Positions 8,648 to 18,127 of a stretch of DNA of 64,000 nt are shown piece by piece; the first letter of the stretch is position 1, and each line of letters starts with the position of its first letter. This DNA is from SAR92 clade bacterium H231 (GTDB taxonomy: Bacteria; Pseudomonadota; Gammaproteobacteria; Pseudomonadales; Porticoccaceae). A program made the position numbers and the translations under genes. Below the pieces are notes generated by a model. It was not told the DNA's origin. It did not search any database and was given only the letters and a program-made list of their open reading frames with translations. Where the stretch lies: assembly GCA_025153775.1 (NCBI GenBank), contig JAOALC010000001.1, positions 434,001 through 498,000 on the forward strand, written 5' to 3'.

Positions 8648-10462
8648 ATGTCAAATAGCGCACTAGAGATTCTCCACAGCCTCTATGGCTACGATAGCTT
8701 TCGCGGTCACCAGGCTGAGATTATCGAGACTGTTAGTGCCGGCAATAACGCGCTGGTACTAATGCCCACCGGTGGCGGTAAATCCCTTTGCTATCAAATT
8801 CCCTCACTAGTTCGCGATGGCGTCGGGGTGATTATCTCGCCATTAATCGCCCTGATGCAGGATCAGGTCGACGCCATGCAGCAGCTTGGGGTCAAGGCAG
8901 CGTTTTTAAACTCCAGCCTTAGCCACAGCGAACAAAATAGTATCGAGCAACAGCTTAGGGCAGGGCAGCTAGACCTGCTGTATATAGCCCCAGAGCGACT
9001 GATACAGCCCTATACCCAAGAGCTGCTAGCAAACTGCAAGCTTGCACTGTTTGCCATTGACGAAGCCCACTGTGTATCCCAATGGGGCCATGACTTTCGG
9101 GCGGACTATCTGTCCCTGAGTTTGTTGCAGGAGCGCTTCCCCAGTATTCCACGCATAGCTCTAACCGCCACCGCCGATGTGCGCACCCGCAAAGAGATTG
9201 TTGAGCGGCTGTCCCTCACCGATGCCCGCGCCTTCGTTAGCGGATTTGACCGGCCCAATATTCGCTACGCCATTGCCAACAAAACCACCGCCAAAAAACA
9301 GCTATTAGACTTTTTAAAACAGCGCCAAAACGAAGCCGGCATAGTCTACTGCCTGTCCCGCAAAAAGGTCGAAGACACCGCCGCCTGGCTCACCCAGCAG
9401 GGCTTTACCGCCTTGCCCTACCATGCCGGGCTGCCAGCCCAGCTGAGGCAGACCCACCAGAAACGCTTTCTGCGGGACGACGGGGTTATTATTGTCGCCA
9501 CCATCGCCTTTGGTATGGGCATAGATAAGCCCGATGTGCGCTTTGTGGCCCACCTTGACCTACCCAAAAGCATAGAAGCTTATTATCAGGAAACCGGCCG
9601 CGCCGGCCGCGATGGTCAGCCCGCAGATGCCTGGATGGTCTATGGCCTGCAAGATGTGGTGCGCCTGCAACAGATGGCGCAAGAATCAGATGGTTCCGAA
9701 CAATTTAAACGCGCCGAGCGCCACAAGCTCGACGCCATGCTGGGGCTCTGCGAAGTCACCAGCTGTCGCCGCAAAGTGCTGCTCAACTATTTCGCCGATC
9801 AAGCGCCAGACCAATGTGGCAACTGCGACAACTGCCAGATACCCCCACAGACCTGGGACGCCACCGAAGCCGCCCAAAAGCTCCTCTCCTGCGTGTATCG
9901 CACCGGCCAGCGCTTTGGTGCCATGCATATGATGGATGTATTGCAGGGCAAAGAGACCGACAAGGTCATGCAGCACGGCCATCAGCAGCAGAGCACCTTT
10001 GGCCTAGGCAAAAATATCCACGAAGCCCAATGGCGCTCGCTTATCCGCCAGCTAGTGGTGCGCGGCCTGCTGCGGGTGGATATAGAAGGCTACAGCGCAC
10101 TGCAACTGACCGACCAGTGCAGGCCAGTATTAAAAGGCGAGCAATCATTATTTTTGCGCATCGAAGAAATCAAAGCCCCAACCGCCAAAAAACCAGGCTC
10201 AAAATCCGCCAGAAAAGCCCAGATACTGCCCGAAGACCAAGAGCTATGGGATGAACTGCGAGAGTGCCGCAAAATGCTCGCCGAAGAATCTAACGTACCC
10301 CCCTATGTCATCTTCCACGACGCCACATTAAAAGAAATGCTAGATACCATGCCCACCTCAGAGGCTGAGATGCTGCGCATTAATGGCGTGGGGGAGAGCA
10401 AACTGGAAAAATACGGCGATGACTTTTTGCATATACTGCGCCGCCACGCCGAGGTGGGGTAA
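8648..10462 (+). CDS. recQ: ATP-dependent DNA helicase RecQ
   Basis: The 604-residue protein shows the full RecQ plan. The superfamily 2 core has Walker [12 protein letters not shown] near residue 40 and DEAH box [15 protein letters not shown] near 140. The second helicase domain carries [10 protein letters not shown]. The zinc-binding cysteines follow ([10 protein letters not shown], then CGNCDNC), then the winged helix, and a C-terminal HRDC domain near 525-604. RecQ unwinds DNA in a 3'-5' direction during recombination and fork repair. It starts 35 bases after the antitoxin. Confidence 0.96.
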   Translation: MSNSALEILHSLYGYDSFRGHQAEIIETVSAGNNALVLMPTGGGKSLCYQIPSLVRDGVGVIISPLIALMQDQVDAMQQLGVKAAFLNSSLSHSEQNSIEQQLRAGQLDLLYIAPERLIQPYTQELLANCKLALFAIDEAHCVSQWGHDFRADYLSLSLLQERFPSIPRIALTATADVRTRKEIVERLSLTDARAFVSGFDRPNIRYAIANKTTAKKQLLDFLKQRQNEAGIVYCLSRKKVEDTAAWLTQQGFTALPYHAGLPAQLRQTHQKRFLRDDGVIIVATIAFGMGIDKPDVRFVAHLDLPKSIEAYYQETGRAGRDGQPADAWMVYGLQDVVRLQQMAQESDGSEQFKRAERHKLDAMLGLCEVTSCRRKVLLNYFADQAPDQCGNCDNCQIPPQTWDATEAAQKLLSCVYRTGQRFGAMHMMDVLQGKETDKVMQHGHQQQSTFGLGKNIHEAQWRSLIRQLVVRGLLRVDIEGYSALQLTDQCRPVLKGEQSLFLRIEEIKAPTAKKPGSKSARKAQILPEDQELWDELRECRKMLAEESNVPPYVIFHDATLKEMLDTMPTSEAEMLRINGVGESKLEKYGDDFLHILRRHAEVG

Positions 10463-10536
10463 CTGGGCCTAGCGCTAAATAAGAGAACAGGAGTATAGAC
10501 CTTCTCTAATTCACCACTTATTTGTTAGCCGGTAGA

Positions 10537-11742
10537 TTAAACCAGCTGAGACAAAAATGTTTTAGCAGGAACAATTGTGGGTTTATCCAGTGTGAAGATA
10601 TCTCTGTCTATGTAATCGCCGTCCATTGCAACTTGAAATGCATGCTTTAACGAAAGCTGTTTCTGAAACAGCGCGAGATTAGGTGAAAGTTTTTCTTTGA
10701 TTGAGGATTTTACTTCCACAATAAACCAAGGCTGCTGATTTTTGCTAACAAGAAAATCAACTTCACGTTTGTCTTTATCACGCAGAAAAAAGAGTTCGTA
10801 CTCGCCTAGCCCTTGGTCGGTCCAGTTATGCACCGCCTTAAGCAAATGAGAAGCAATAAAATTTTCATTGCGCCCGCCTTTGCTAGTGCATTGTGACCAG
10901 TCCCATAAGTAGTATTTGGGCTCTTTAAGCAGTGAACGGGTGATGTTTTTAGTCCAAGGCCTAACAGCAAAGCAAAAGTAGAGAGATTCCAATGTGCCTG
11001 TCCAGCGACGAATAGTATCCACAGAGACCCTGGTTTTTTTGGCTAGGCTAGAGTAGCTGGTTAGCTCCCCGGTCTGATGTTGTATTAGGGTTGCCAGTAT
11101 TTCCAATTGCCCCAAGCCCTGAATATTAGTGAGCTCGCGAATATCTTCTTGAAACAGCTGCTGCTTTCGCAAGCGCGTCCAGCGATTATAAAAACGCTGA
11201 TCCTGCTTGAGGTACGGCTCAGGGAACCCTCCCCATTTGAGAAGGTTGAGAAATGCCTTATCGGCAATTTTCACGGGCATTTGTATGTCCGTAGCAGAAG
11301 GGGGCCGGTTGAGTAATTCGTTAACTGAAAGTGGATGAAGGCGATAATAAAAATATCGCCCCATTAGGCTGTCGCCGCCTTTCTTAAACACATCTAATCT
11401 AGCGCTACCCGTAACCAGTATGCGGCATTCCTTATGGTAGCGGTCATAAAACCCTTTGATAAACGATTTCCATTGGCTGTACTTATGTATTTCATCAAAG
11501 ATAACCAGTGGCACCTTGTCTCTCAGTCTGTCTATATTTATATACGCAGCAATCACTTGCCCGCCTTGAAGGATTCGTTGGCGATCTTCAATATCATCCC
11601 AGTTGAAATAATAGGTATTGTTCTTGGGTTGAATAGACTGGGATGTAGTGGTTTTACCAACTTGCCTGGGGCCAGTTAACAAAGCCATTTGCGTATGATC
11701 AGCGAAATGCTGTTTGATTAGCTGCTCGTAAGATCTTTTCAT
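10537..11742 (-). CDS. DUF4143 AAA-type ATPase
   Basis: The 401-residue protein has an N-terminal P-loop ATPase (GPRQVGKTTTS near residue 30, Walker B PLVIFDEIHK near 85), a winged-helix segment (STR-like turn VSVDTIRRWTG near 250), and a C-terminal DUF4143 region. The latter includes REVDFLVSKN and FIVEVKSS, a restriction-nuclease-like D/E-x-K pattern. Family members are widespread, often mobile and of unclear function. ATG 11742 is preferred; 11763 adds seven residues. The gene is richer in A+T than recQ, with which it converges, suggesting later acquisition. Confidence 0.82.
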   Translation of the reverse strand: MKRSYEQLIKQHFADHTQMALLTGPRQVGKTTTSQSIQPKNNTYYFNWDDIEDRQRILQGGQVIAAYINIDRLRDKVPLVIFDEIHKYSQWKSFIKGFYDRYHKECRILVTGSARLDVFKKGGDSLMGRYFYYRLHPLSVNELLNRPPSATDIQMPVKIADKAFLNLLKWGGFPEPYLKQDQRFYNRWTRLRKQQLFQEDIRELTNIQGLGQLEILATLIQHQTGELTSYSSLAKKTRVSVDTIRRWTGTLESLYFCFAVRPWTKNITRSLLKEPKYYLWDWSQCTSKGGRNENFIASHLLKAVHNWTDQGLGEYELFFLRDKDKREVDFLVSKNQQPWFIVEVKSSIKEKLSPNLALFQKQLSLKHAFQVAMDGDYIDRDIFTLDKPTIVPAKTFLSQLV

Positions 11743-11763
11743 GTCGACTATTTTAAGTACCAT

Positions 11764-12082
11764 CGTAAAATAGTCAAGACCAATTTACGATAGCCCTTAA
11801 AATGGTCGTAATCCGGTAAGCACTTGCAGACAGCCTCTTTGCCCAGATAGACAGCCAATTCTCTAAATAGGAGGGGTAGCTGCCTCAAAATCCAATAACC
11901 CCCGCCATAGTCTATCTTTATATAAGGAAGGGGTTCCTCACATAGCCGCAAAATAAAACCACCCAGCTACTGAGGATTTCCACTGATTTGCCATTACACC
12001 TAGTTGGTGAACCCGCATTTCGCAGGTAGCATTAGCGAAGCCGGGCCAGTAATCGCCAACCACCATTAATCAGGTCGCGGGC
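11764..12082. other. Intergenic region between ATPase and fecI-like gene, no gene seen
   Basis: This 319-base spacer separates two divergent genes and must hold promoters for both. The only sizeable frame, minus strand 11748-11951, has no recognisable ribosome site or family and overlaps the ATPase start, so it is not called. A short imperfect inverted segment around 12010-12040 was seen but has no clear role. Confidence 0.5.
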
Positions 12083-12688
12083 ATGAAGACAGGGTCGTCA
12101 GACAAAAACCAGCAACAGAACGGCATTTTTAAAGCCTTCTTGCAAAACGAGTCATCCTTAAAGCGCTTTCTCAGGCGCTTTTTGTACAGACAGGAAGATA
12201 TAGACGAAATCTCCCAAGAGACCTTTCTGCGCGCCTACAAAGCCACCAAAGGCCGGGCCATAGACTCACCCAAAGCCTATATATTTCAGGTGGCCCGCTC
12301 ACTGGCCTACACCGAACTATCCCGCAACACCCGCAAACTTACCGACTATCTAGAAGATGCCCTAGAAGACGCCGCCGGCAGCACCGACGCCCTCGAAGAC
12401 GAAATAGCCGCCCAACAAAAGGTCAGCTTATTTTTTGATGCCATAGCCGAGCTGCCTCCCCAGTGCCGCCGAGTCTTCCTAATGCGTAAAGTGCAGGGCA
12501 TGCCCCACAAAGCCATAGCCCAGGCCCTGGGCATTGGCCGCAGCGCCGTGGAAAAACATATAGCCATAGGTACCGAGCGCTGCAAGCGCTATATAGAACA
12601 TCGCGAAGGAGTTAACAGCGGGATAGATGCCAAGCTAACAGAGTTGCCCGACCCCCAACACAAGGCACGAGGACAGACCCATGAGTAA
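12083..12688 (+). CDS. FecI-family ECF sigma factor
   Basis: The 201-residue protein carries region 2 (FLYRQEDIDEISQETFLRAYKA, read in two parts, near residues 30-55) and region 4 with LPPQCRRVFLMRK and the helix-turn-helix around IGRSAVEKHIAIG. The form is that of iron-starvation-type FecI sigma factors. It overlaps fecR-like by 8 bases and precedes a TonB receptor with an STN domain, so it should drive receptor expression when the ligand is sensed. No strong ribosome site precedes the ATG. The inducer need not be iron, since the operon genes concern peptides. Confidence 0.92.
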   Translation: MKTGSSDKNQQQNGIFKAFLQNESSLKRFLRRFLYRQEDIDEISQETFLRAYKATKGRAIDSPKAYIFQVARSLAYTELSRNTRKLTDYLEDALEDAAGSTDALEDEIAAQQKVSLFFDAIAELPPQCRRVFLMRKVQGMPHKAIAQALGIGRSAVEKHIAIGTERCKRYIEHREGVNSGIDAKLTELPDPQHKARGQTHE

Positions 12689-13808
12689 CCACAGCGATAC
12701 TCACAACCCAGGCCACAGCAGCGACCACAGCGCCGCAGTGCTGGACTTTCCCGACATCCAAACCATAGACAGCCAAGCCAGCGAATGGCTCGCCAAACTG
12801 GATGCCGAACAGCCCAGCCCCAACGATTTGGCCGCCTTCAAACAATGGGTCAATGCCGACCCAGAGCACCGGCAGGCCTTCGAAGCACTAGTGGAATTCT
12901 GGGACGAAATGAATATTCTCACCCAGACCATACTGCCCCGAGAGTTGCTGCCCCAGCAGCCCAGCGCCACTAGCAACAGCCTGTGGCACAGACTGCAGGC
13001 ACTGGCCAGGCCCATCATCAACGCACTAACCTATACCAGAGCCGCCGGCGCCACAGCGTTGGCAATACTCGGCTTAACAGTACTACTGGGCGGGCCAACC
13101 CACTACAGCACCCAAATCGGTCAACAAAAAACCATCGAACTGGCCGACCAGTCCACCGTGCAACTCAACACCAACAGCCGCCTACAAGTGGATTACAGCA
13201 ACGACCTAAGGCGCCTAACCCTAACCCAGGGCGAAGCCCACTTCGACGTAGCCCACGACCCAGACCGGCCCTTTGAAGTCTACGTGGGCAACCGACTAGT
13301 GCGCGCCATAGGCACCGCCTTTACCGTGCATGTGCGCAAAATAGATGTAGAAGTCATAGTCACCGAAGGCACAGTAGAGATAGACCAGCCCAGCGACCCT
13401 GAGCTCAAGGCCAAGGTGAGTATTATCCAAGCCGCCGACACTCAAGCCGGCACCCAAGCCGGCACACCCATCAAAGCCACTGCCGGCAGCCTAGTCACCT
13501 TCAACAAAGACCTAGTCAACGACGTAGAAATTATGGTCGCCAGCCAGCTGCAAAAACAGCTGAGCTGGCGCCAGGGCATGCTGGTGTTTAAAGGTGAGCC
13601 CCTGCAAATGGTAGTAGACGAAGTAAGCCGCTACACCAACCTAAAAATAATTATTCCCGAGCGCAGCGCTCGAGAAATGAAAGTGGGGGGGTTATTCAAG
13701 GTAGGGGACACAGAATCCTTGTTTGAAGCCCTAAGGGATGGTTTTGACATCCATGTACAAGAGGTCTCTGACGATGTGGTTTACCTTATCTCCAGCGAAA
13801 ATCGTTAA
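12681..13808 (+). CDS. FecR-family anti-sigma/sensor protein
   Basis: This 375-residue protein has a cytoplasmic N-terminal region (DUF4880-like, with WVNADPEHRQAFEAL near residue 55), one membrane helix near 118-135, and a periplasmic FecR domain (QIGQQKTIELADQSTVQLN through VEVIVTEGTVEI). A C-terminal segment resembles the STN-contacting end of FecR. It should hold the sigma factor inactive and relay the signal from the receptor's STN domain. The start has GAGGA at a good distance and overlaps the sigma gene. Confidence 0.92.
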   Translation: MSNHSDTHNPGHSSDHSAAVLDFPDIQTIDSQASEWLAKLDAEQPSPNDLAAFKQWVNADPEHRQAFEALVEFWDEMNILTQTILPRELLPQQPSATSNSLWHRLQALARPIINALTYTRAAGATALAILGLTVLLGGPTHYSTQIGQQKTIELADQSTVQLNTNSRLQVDYSNDLRRLTLTQGEAHFDVAHDPDRPFEVYVGNRLVRAIGTAFTVHVRKIDVEVIVTEGTVEIDQPSDPELKAKVSIIQAADTQAGTQAGTPIKATAGSLVTFNKDLVNDVEIMVASQLQKQLSWRQGMLVFKGEPLQMVVDEVSRYTNLKIIIPERSAREMKVGGLFKVGDTESLFEALRDGFDIHVQEVSDDVVYLISSENR

Positions 13809-13908
13809 GCAACAGCAAGCCAACCATGCCAGCCAACACCAACACTCAACAGGCCCAGCAAAAATAAATGCATTATTTTTATCACCCCACCTGAGGTTTT
13901 TGCGCCAA

Positions 13909-16572
13909 ATGCTATTACCCAATATGCGACCGGTGAGAAACAAACTTAGCTGTGCAAAACCACCGACCCGTCGACAACAATGGAAAAACGCTATCGCAAA
14001 ATCAGTGCTAATTTTGGCCTGCGGTAGCTATGGCTTAGTAGCAAGCGCAAACGACAGCAGCAGGGAAGGCTCAACCATCTACAGCTTCAACATTCCCGCC
14101 GTTAAAGTAGAGCAGGCACTCAGCCAGCTGGCCGAAACAACCGGCCACCAACTATTGTTTTCCTACGCGTTGGTCAACTCCCTGCAATCAACAGCAGTCA
14201 AGGGAGACCACACAGCCCCCAATGCCTTGCAGCTAATACTGCAAAACACACCTCTCACTGCTCGCTTTACAGAGCGCGGCGTTATCGTCATCACCGACGC
14301 CAGCGCTGGTGATAATACCGACAAAGGGAGAGGTAATATGAACAGCAAAACAACATTAACCAAACGTAAAAACGTACTGGCGGCCATGGTAGGCCTATTT
14401 GCCGCCGCAGGTGGAGCCAGCTCTGCCATGGCGCAGGGCGATGAGGCGGCCACGGCGCAGGGTAGGATTGATGAGATTATTGTGACGGCGAATAAGCGGG
14501 AGCAGAGTTTGCAGGATACGGCGATGAGTATTTCTGCGTTGACTGGGGACACAATTGAAAAACGCGGGCTAGTCGGAATGGGAGACTATCTTGGTACTAT
14601 CCCGGGGGTGAGTCAGATGGACTTAGGCGTTGGTTTAAATCGGTTATCAATGAGAGGTATAAGTACTTCTGCAAGCGACGAAGCGACCGTTGGGGTCTAT
14701 TTAGGGGAAGTGTTACTAAATAATATAGGGCAAAACGGAAGTGCTGTAGATTTAAAATTAATAGATATCGATCGAGTGGAAGTACTGCGTGGTCCTCAGG
14801 GCACACTTTTTGGCTCAGGAGCGATGAGTGGAGTGGTGCGAAATATACCAACCCCACCGGATCTATCAGAATTTGCGGCGAATTTACAAGTCGGTATATC
14901 TGGTACTGATGGTGCGGAAGACCTTAATAACAAAGCTACAGGTGTTTTAAACCTTCCTTTGGTAAAAGACGTTATTGGTATTCGTATCGCCGCCTATCAC
15001 TTTGATAATGCTGGTTACATTGATTTGGTTAGCTCCAGTGACCCTGCAAAAGTCGCGACTGTTGCAGCTTTTGGGGGGGTTCTCAATGACACACCAGACT
15101 CCAATGATTCTGATTTCAGCGGCTTTAGAGCTAGTTTACTATGGCGCCCAATTGAAAATCTAAGCATTACGGTCAATCACGGCGTACAGAATTTAGACCA
15201 AGATGGCATGACTTATGTTGACATAAATAAAGGGGGCTACAATAGCACCGCATTTGGGTTTAATGGATTGTTTGATGATAAGGAAGGCCGCTCAGATGAG
15301 ATCGATTTTACAAATCTGGTTTTCGAATACGATTTTGGATGGGGTAGTCTGATCTCATCTTCCACTAAAAGTGAGGGTAATTACACTCGAGATTTAGATT
15401 TCACAAGATCGCTACCCTTTCCAACGGCGATTAGAAATAGCAATGATAGCGAGGGATTCGTTCAGGAAATTCGTTTGACCTCACAAAAGAGTGAGGCATT
15501 GCAGTTTTTAGTCGGTGGGTATTATGAAAATTTACAAAATACTTCGTTTACTGAACTTCGTTGGAGCGGTGACGCTATGACAAATATATTCGGCAATCCC
15601 ATATTGGTGGCTGGGAACTTTGATCATCACATTCAACAAAAGGCTTTATTTGGCGAGGTATCCTATGGTCTTTTAGATAATTTAAAAATAACGCTCGGTG
15701 GGCGTTGGTTCGATTATGACCGAGCACTAGTTCGATCCAGTACTGGTGCTTTAGCCACCCCACCATTTAATCAAGATAGTAGTGAGAATGGCAGTAAAGG
15801 AAAATTTAATATTACGTATACTCCTGATGACGAAATGCTTTTTTATGCTCAATGGGCCGAAGGTTTTCGTTTGGGTAAGCCTGTTCCTTTACCTTTAGCA
15901 ACATGTGACACAAATGGAGATGATATTCTTGATGGAACGAATATTTCCATTAATACACATGGAGCCTTAAATTCCGATAGCCTGGAAAACATTGAGCTAG
16001 GTGGTAAGTTTTCTTTATTAGACGGCCAGCTCACTCTAAATGCAGCTATTTATCGTATCGACTGGGAAGATATTCCAATAACGCTTATTTCAAGTGGTGT
16101 TTGTTTTACTGAGCGAAACGGGGGAGAAGCACGTTCAGAGGGGCTGGAAATTGAAACAAGTTATTACCTGTCTGAGAGACTGCGCCTTGATTTCGGGGTT
16201 GGTTACAATGATGCTGAACTCTCCGAAGACTCCCCAGGAATCGGGCTTAAAGGAGACAGACTACCTTTCAATCAAAGGGCCAGTGCAAACATTGGATTAG
16301 ATTACGTATTTAGTATGGGATCGTATCAAAGTTTTGTTCACGCTACATATGCTTATGTTGGTGGGTTTCATAATGATTTATCAGAAAGTTCAGAGCAGTT
16401 AGGTGACTACGGTAAGCTCAGCATGCGAATAGGTGTGAGTATTAATGACCTGGATATAGAACTATTCGGTAACAATCTAACCAATGCCGATGAATTTGTT
16501 GGTATTGATAATATTTCGATGATTCGTCAAGTGCCTCGCCAAATTGGTTTAGACGTAACCTACAATTTTTGA
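13909..16572 (+). CDS. TonB-dependent outer-membrane receptor with STN domain
   Basis: From ATG 13909 the protein has 887 residues: a basic N-terminus and a hydrophobic signal (KSVLILACGSYGLVASA), an STN signalling domain (FNIPAVKVEQALSQLAETTGHQLLFSY), then a second signal-like stretch (NVLAAMVGLFAAAGGASSAMAQ), a TonB-box-like segment (DEIIVTANK), plug (VEVLRGPQGTLFGSGAMSG) and a 22-strand-type barrel ending in aromatic YNF. The STN domain pairs it with the FecIR-like genes directly upstream. The ligand is unknown; the downstream peptidase genes suggest a peptide. A ribosome site GGGAGAGG precedes ATG 14338, just before the second signal stretch. Bases after about 14,545 are richer in A+T. 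Confidence 0.88.
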   Translation: MLLPNMRPVRNKLSCAKPPTRRQQWKNAIAKSVLILACGSYGLVASANDSSREGSTIYSFNIPAVKVEQALSQLAETTGHQLLFSYALVNSLQSTAVKGDHTAPNALQLILQNTPLTARFTERGVIVITDASAGDNTDKGRGNMNSKTTLTKRKNVLAAMVGLFAAAGGASSAMAQGDEAATAQGRIDEIIVTANKREQSLQDTAMSISALTGDTIEKRGLVGMGDYLGTIPGVSQMDLGVGLNRLSMRGISTSASDEATVGVYLGEVLLNNIGQNGSAVDLKLIDIDRVEVLRGPQGTLFGSGAMSGVVRNIPTPPDLSEFAANLQVGISGTDGAEDLNNKATGVLNLPLVKDVIGIRIAAYHFDNAGYIDLVSSSDPAKVATVAAFGGVLNDTPDSNDSDFSGFRASLLWRPIENLSITVNHGVQNLDQDGMTYVDINKGGYNSTAFGFNGLFDDKEGRSDEIDFTNLVFEYDFGWGSLISSSTKSEGNYTRDLDFTRSLPFPTAIRNSNDSEGFVQEIRLTSQKSEALQFLVGGYYENLQNTSFTELRWSGDAMTNIFGNPILVAGNFDHHIQQKALFGEVSYGLLDNLKITLGGRWFDYDRALVRSSTGALATPPFNQDSSENGSKGKFNITYTPDDEMLFYAQWAEGFRLGKPVPLPLATCDTNGDDILDGTNISINTHGALNSDSLENIELGGKFSLLDGQLTLNAAIYRIDWEDIPITLISSGVCFTERNGGEARSEGLEIETSYYLSERLRLDFGVGYNDAELSEDSPGIGLKGDRLPFNQRASANIGLDYVFSMGSYQSFVHATYAYVGGFHNDLSESSEQLGDYGKLSMRIGVSINDLDIELFGNNLTNADEFVGIDNISMIRQVPRQIGLDVTYNF

Positions 16573-16604
16573 TCCTAGTATTATATTTCCCAAAATGCTA
16601 AAAG

Positions 16605-16645
16605 TGTCCATTAGCTTGCGATATCAGGCTAATGGACATCTCTTT
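16605..16645 (+). terminator. Hairpin after the TonB receptor gene
   Basis: An 11-base perfect inverted repeat (TGTCCATTAGC / GCTAATGGACA) with a 12-base loop lies 32 bases after the receptor stop and is followed by a T-rich stretch (TCTCTTTAT). It may terminate or attenuate the receptor transcript before the transporter gene; the T-run is weak. Confidence 0.6.
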
Positions 16646-16679
16646 ATAGCCCTATTATTCAATATAATCAGCTATTGTT

Positions 16680-18059
16680 ATGTCCTACATGCCATATAAA
16701 ATTTCCAATTACCATTGCTTGGCCTATGCACTGCCGGTGATAACAACGACCTGGCTAATGGCACCGATTTCTGTGATACAAGGAATCTATGCGAAATATT
16801 ATGGTTTACCGTTGACCACTATAGCTACTCTTCTTTTGTTGACTCGCCTATTCGATGCTTTCTTAGATCCGTTGATAGGCTATTACGCAGATCGGTATTA
16901 TAAGACTACTAAAACCTTTAAGCCTTTCATGGTTCTAGGTGGACTATTATTCGTTATTAGTGGATATTTTTTGTATGTTCCACCTCTAGAAGCCAGTGCT
17001 ATTTATCTTATGACATGCTTATTTGGTTTCTATTTTTCATGGACACTATTTGAAATACCCCATTTGGCTTGGCCAAGCGAACTAGCTCTTGTATCTGAGG
17101 ACAAAACTAAAATATATGGTGCTCGTAATATGGCCAGTTATGCAGGTTTATTATTGTTTTATGCGACTCCTTTGCTACCGTTTTTTGAAGGCGATGAGAT
17201 TACCCCGGAAACACTAAAAGTATCAGTCTTGATAGCAGGTACCTTGATGATACTGTTTTTAGTTATAAGTATGAAAACAAAGTTTATCACCCCTGAATTA
17301 AAAAATAATGCTCCACAAAGAAATTGGAAAAAATCAGACCATAGTACAATTAAGAAGCGATGTGTCGTATTCAGTTTTTCTCCCTCATTAGTCAATAATA
17401 GACCCCTGCTTATTTTCATTGCTGCCTATCTATTTATTAGTCTTAGTACGGGTATTTGGTATAGTTTGATTTTCCTGTATGTAGATGCTTATCTAGGTCT
17501 AGGGGACCAATTTGCAAAAATGTTTTTGCTTGCATTTTCAATAGGTGTTGCAGCAACACCCGCTTGGTTAAAATTAGCGTTTTGGTTAGGTAAAAAAACA
17601 ACATGGACAGTTGCTGCTTTGTTGCTAATCTCAAGCTTTATTTATACTGGTTCTCTATTGCCAGGAAACACGAATTTCACAGAGCTTGTAATACTCAAGT
17701 CTATTCAGACTCTGGGGTTTACCTGTATGGGCATCATGGCGCCTGCGATGCTTGCTGAAATTATTGATTTTAGCAATTGGAAGTACCGTACCAATAAAAG
17801 GGCAAGTTTCTTTGCATTATATTCTTTTATGTACAAAACCACGGTTGCCATTGGCACTGCTTTGGGGCTTGGTATTGCTGGTTGGTATGGATTTGATGCT
17901 ACCAAGACCGTCCATAGCGAACAGAGCACCTTTGCTCTCACTTTTGCGATTGCCTGGCTCCCTTCTCTGTTGGGGTCACTGTCGCTAATATTTATTTTAG
18001 TTTCGCCTATTAATGAACGCCGTCACGCAATTATTAGTCGCCGACTAAATACTAATTAG
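16680..18059 (+). CDS. MFS transporter, GPH-like family
   Basis: The 459-residue protein has about 12 hydrophobic helices. The early motif LTRLFDAFLDPLIGYYADR is typical of the glycoside-pentoside-hexuronide:cation symporter branch (MFS_2), and WTLFEIPHLAWPSEL matches the family's second conserved stretch. It should sit in the inner membrane and move a small solute with a cation. Its position between a TonB receptor and cytoplasmic peptidase-type proteins suggests uptake of peptide or amino-acid-containing compounds rather than sugars, but that is inferred from context. The segment is A+T-rich like its neighbours. Confidence 0.85.
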   Translation: MSYMPYKISNYHCLAYALPVITTTWLMAPISVIQGIYAKYYGLPLTTIATLLLLTRLFDAFLDPLIGYYADRYYKTTKTFKPFMVLGGLLFVISGYFLYVPPLEASAIYLMTCLFGFYFSWTLFEIPHLAWPSELALVSEDKTKIYGARNMASYAGLLLFYATPLLPFFEGDEITPETLKVSVLIAGTLMILFLVISMKTKFITPELKNNAPQRNWKKSDHSTIKKRCVVFSFSPSLVNNRPLLIFIAAYLFISLSTGIWYSLIFLYVDAYLGLGDQFAKMFLLAFSIGVAATPAWLKLAFWLGKKTTWTVAALLLISSFIYTGSLLPGNTNFTELVILKSIQTLGFTCMGIMAPAMLAEIIDFSNWKYRTNKRASFFALYSFMYKTTVAIGTALGLGIAGWYGFDATKTVHSEQSTFALTFAIAWLPSLLGSLSLIFILVSPINERRHAIISRRLNTN

Positions 18060-18127
18060 TAAGTTTTGAGAATACCCCTAATGATTAAACGCAAGGCTCA
18101 GCCCTATTTTACAAGGAAATGACTGTA

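Noticed and set aside
11748-11951. Minus-strand frame of 67 codons upstream of the DUF4143 ATPase
   Set aside because: It overlaps the ATPase start, lacks a convincing ribosome site, and its translation resembles nothing recognised.
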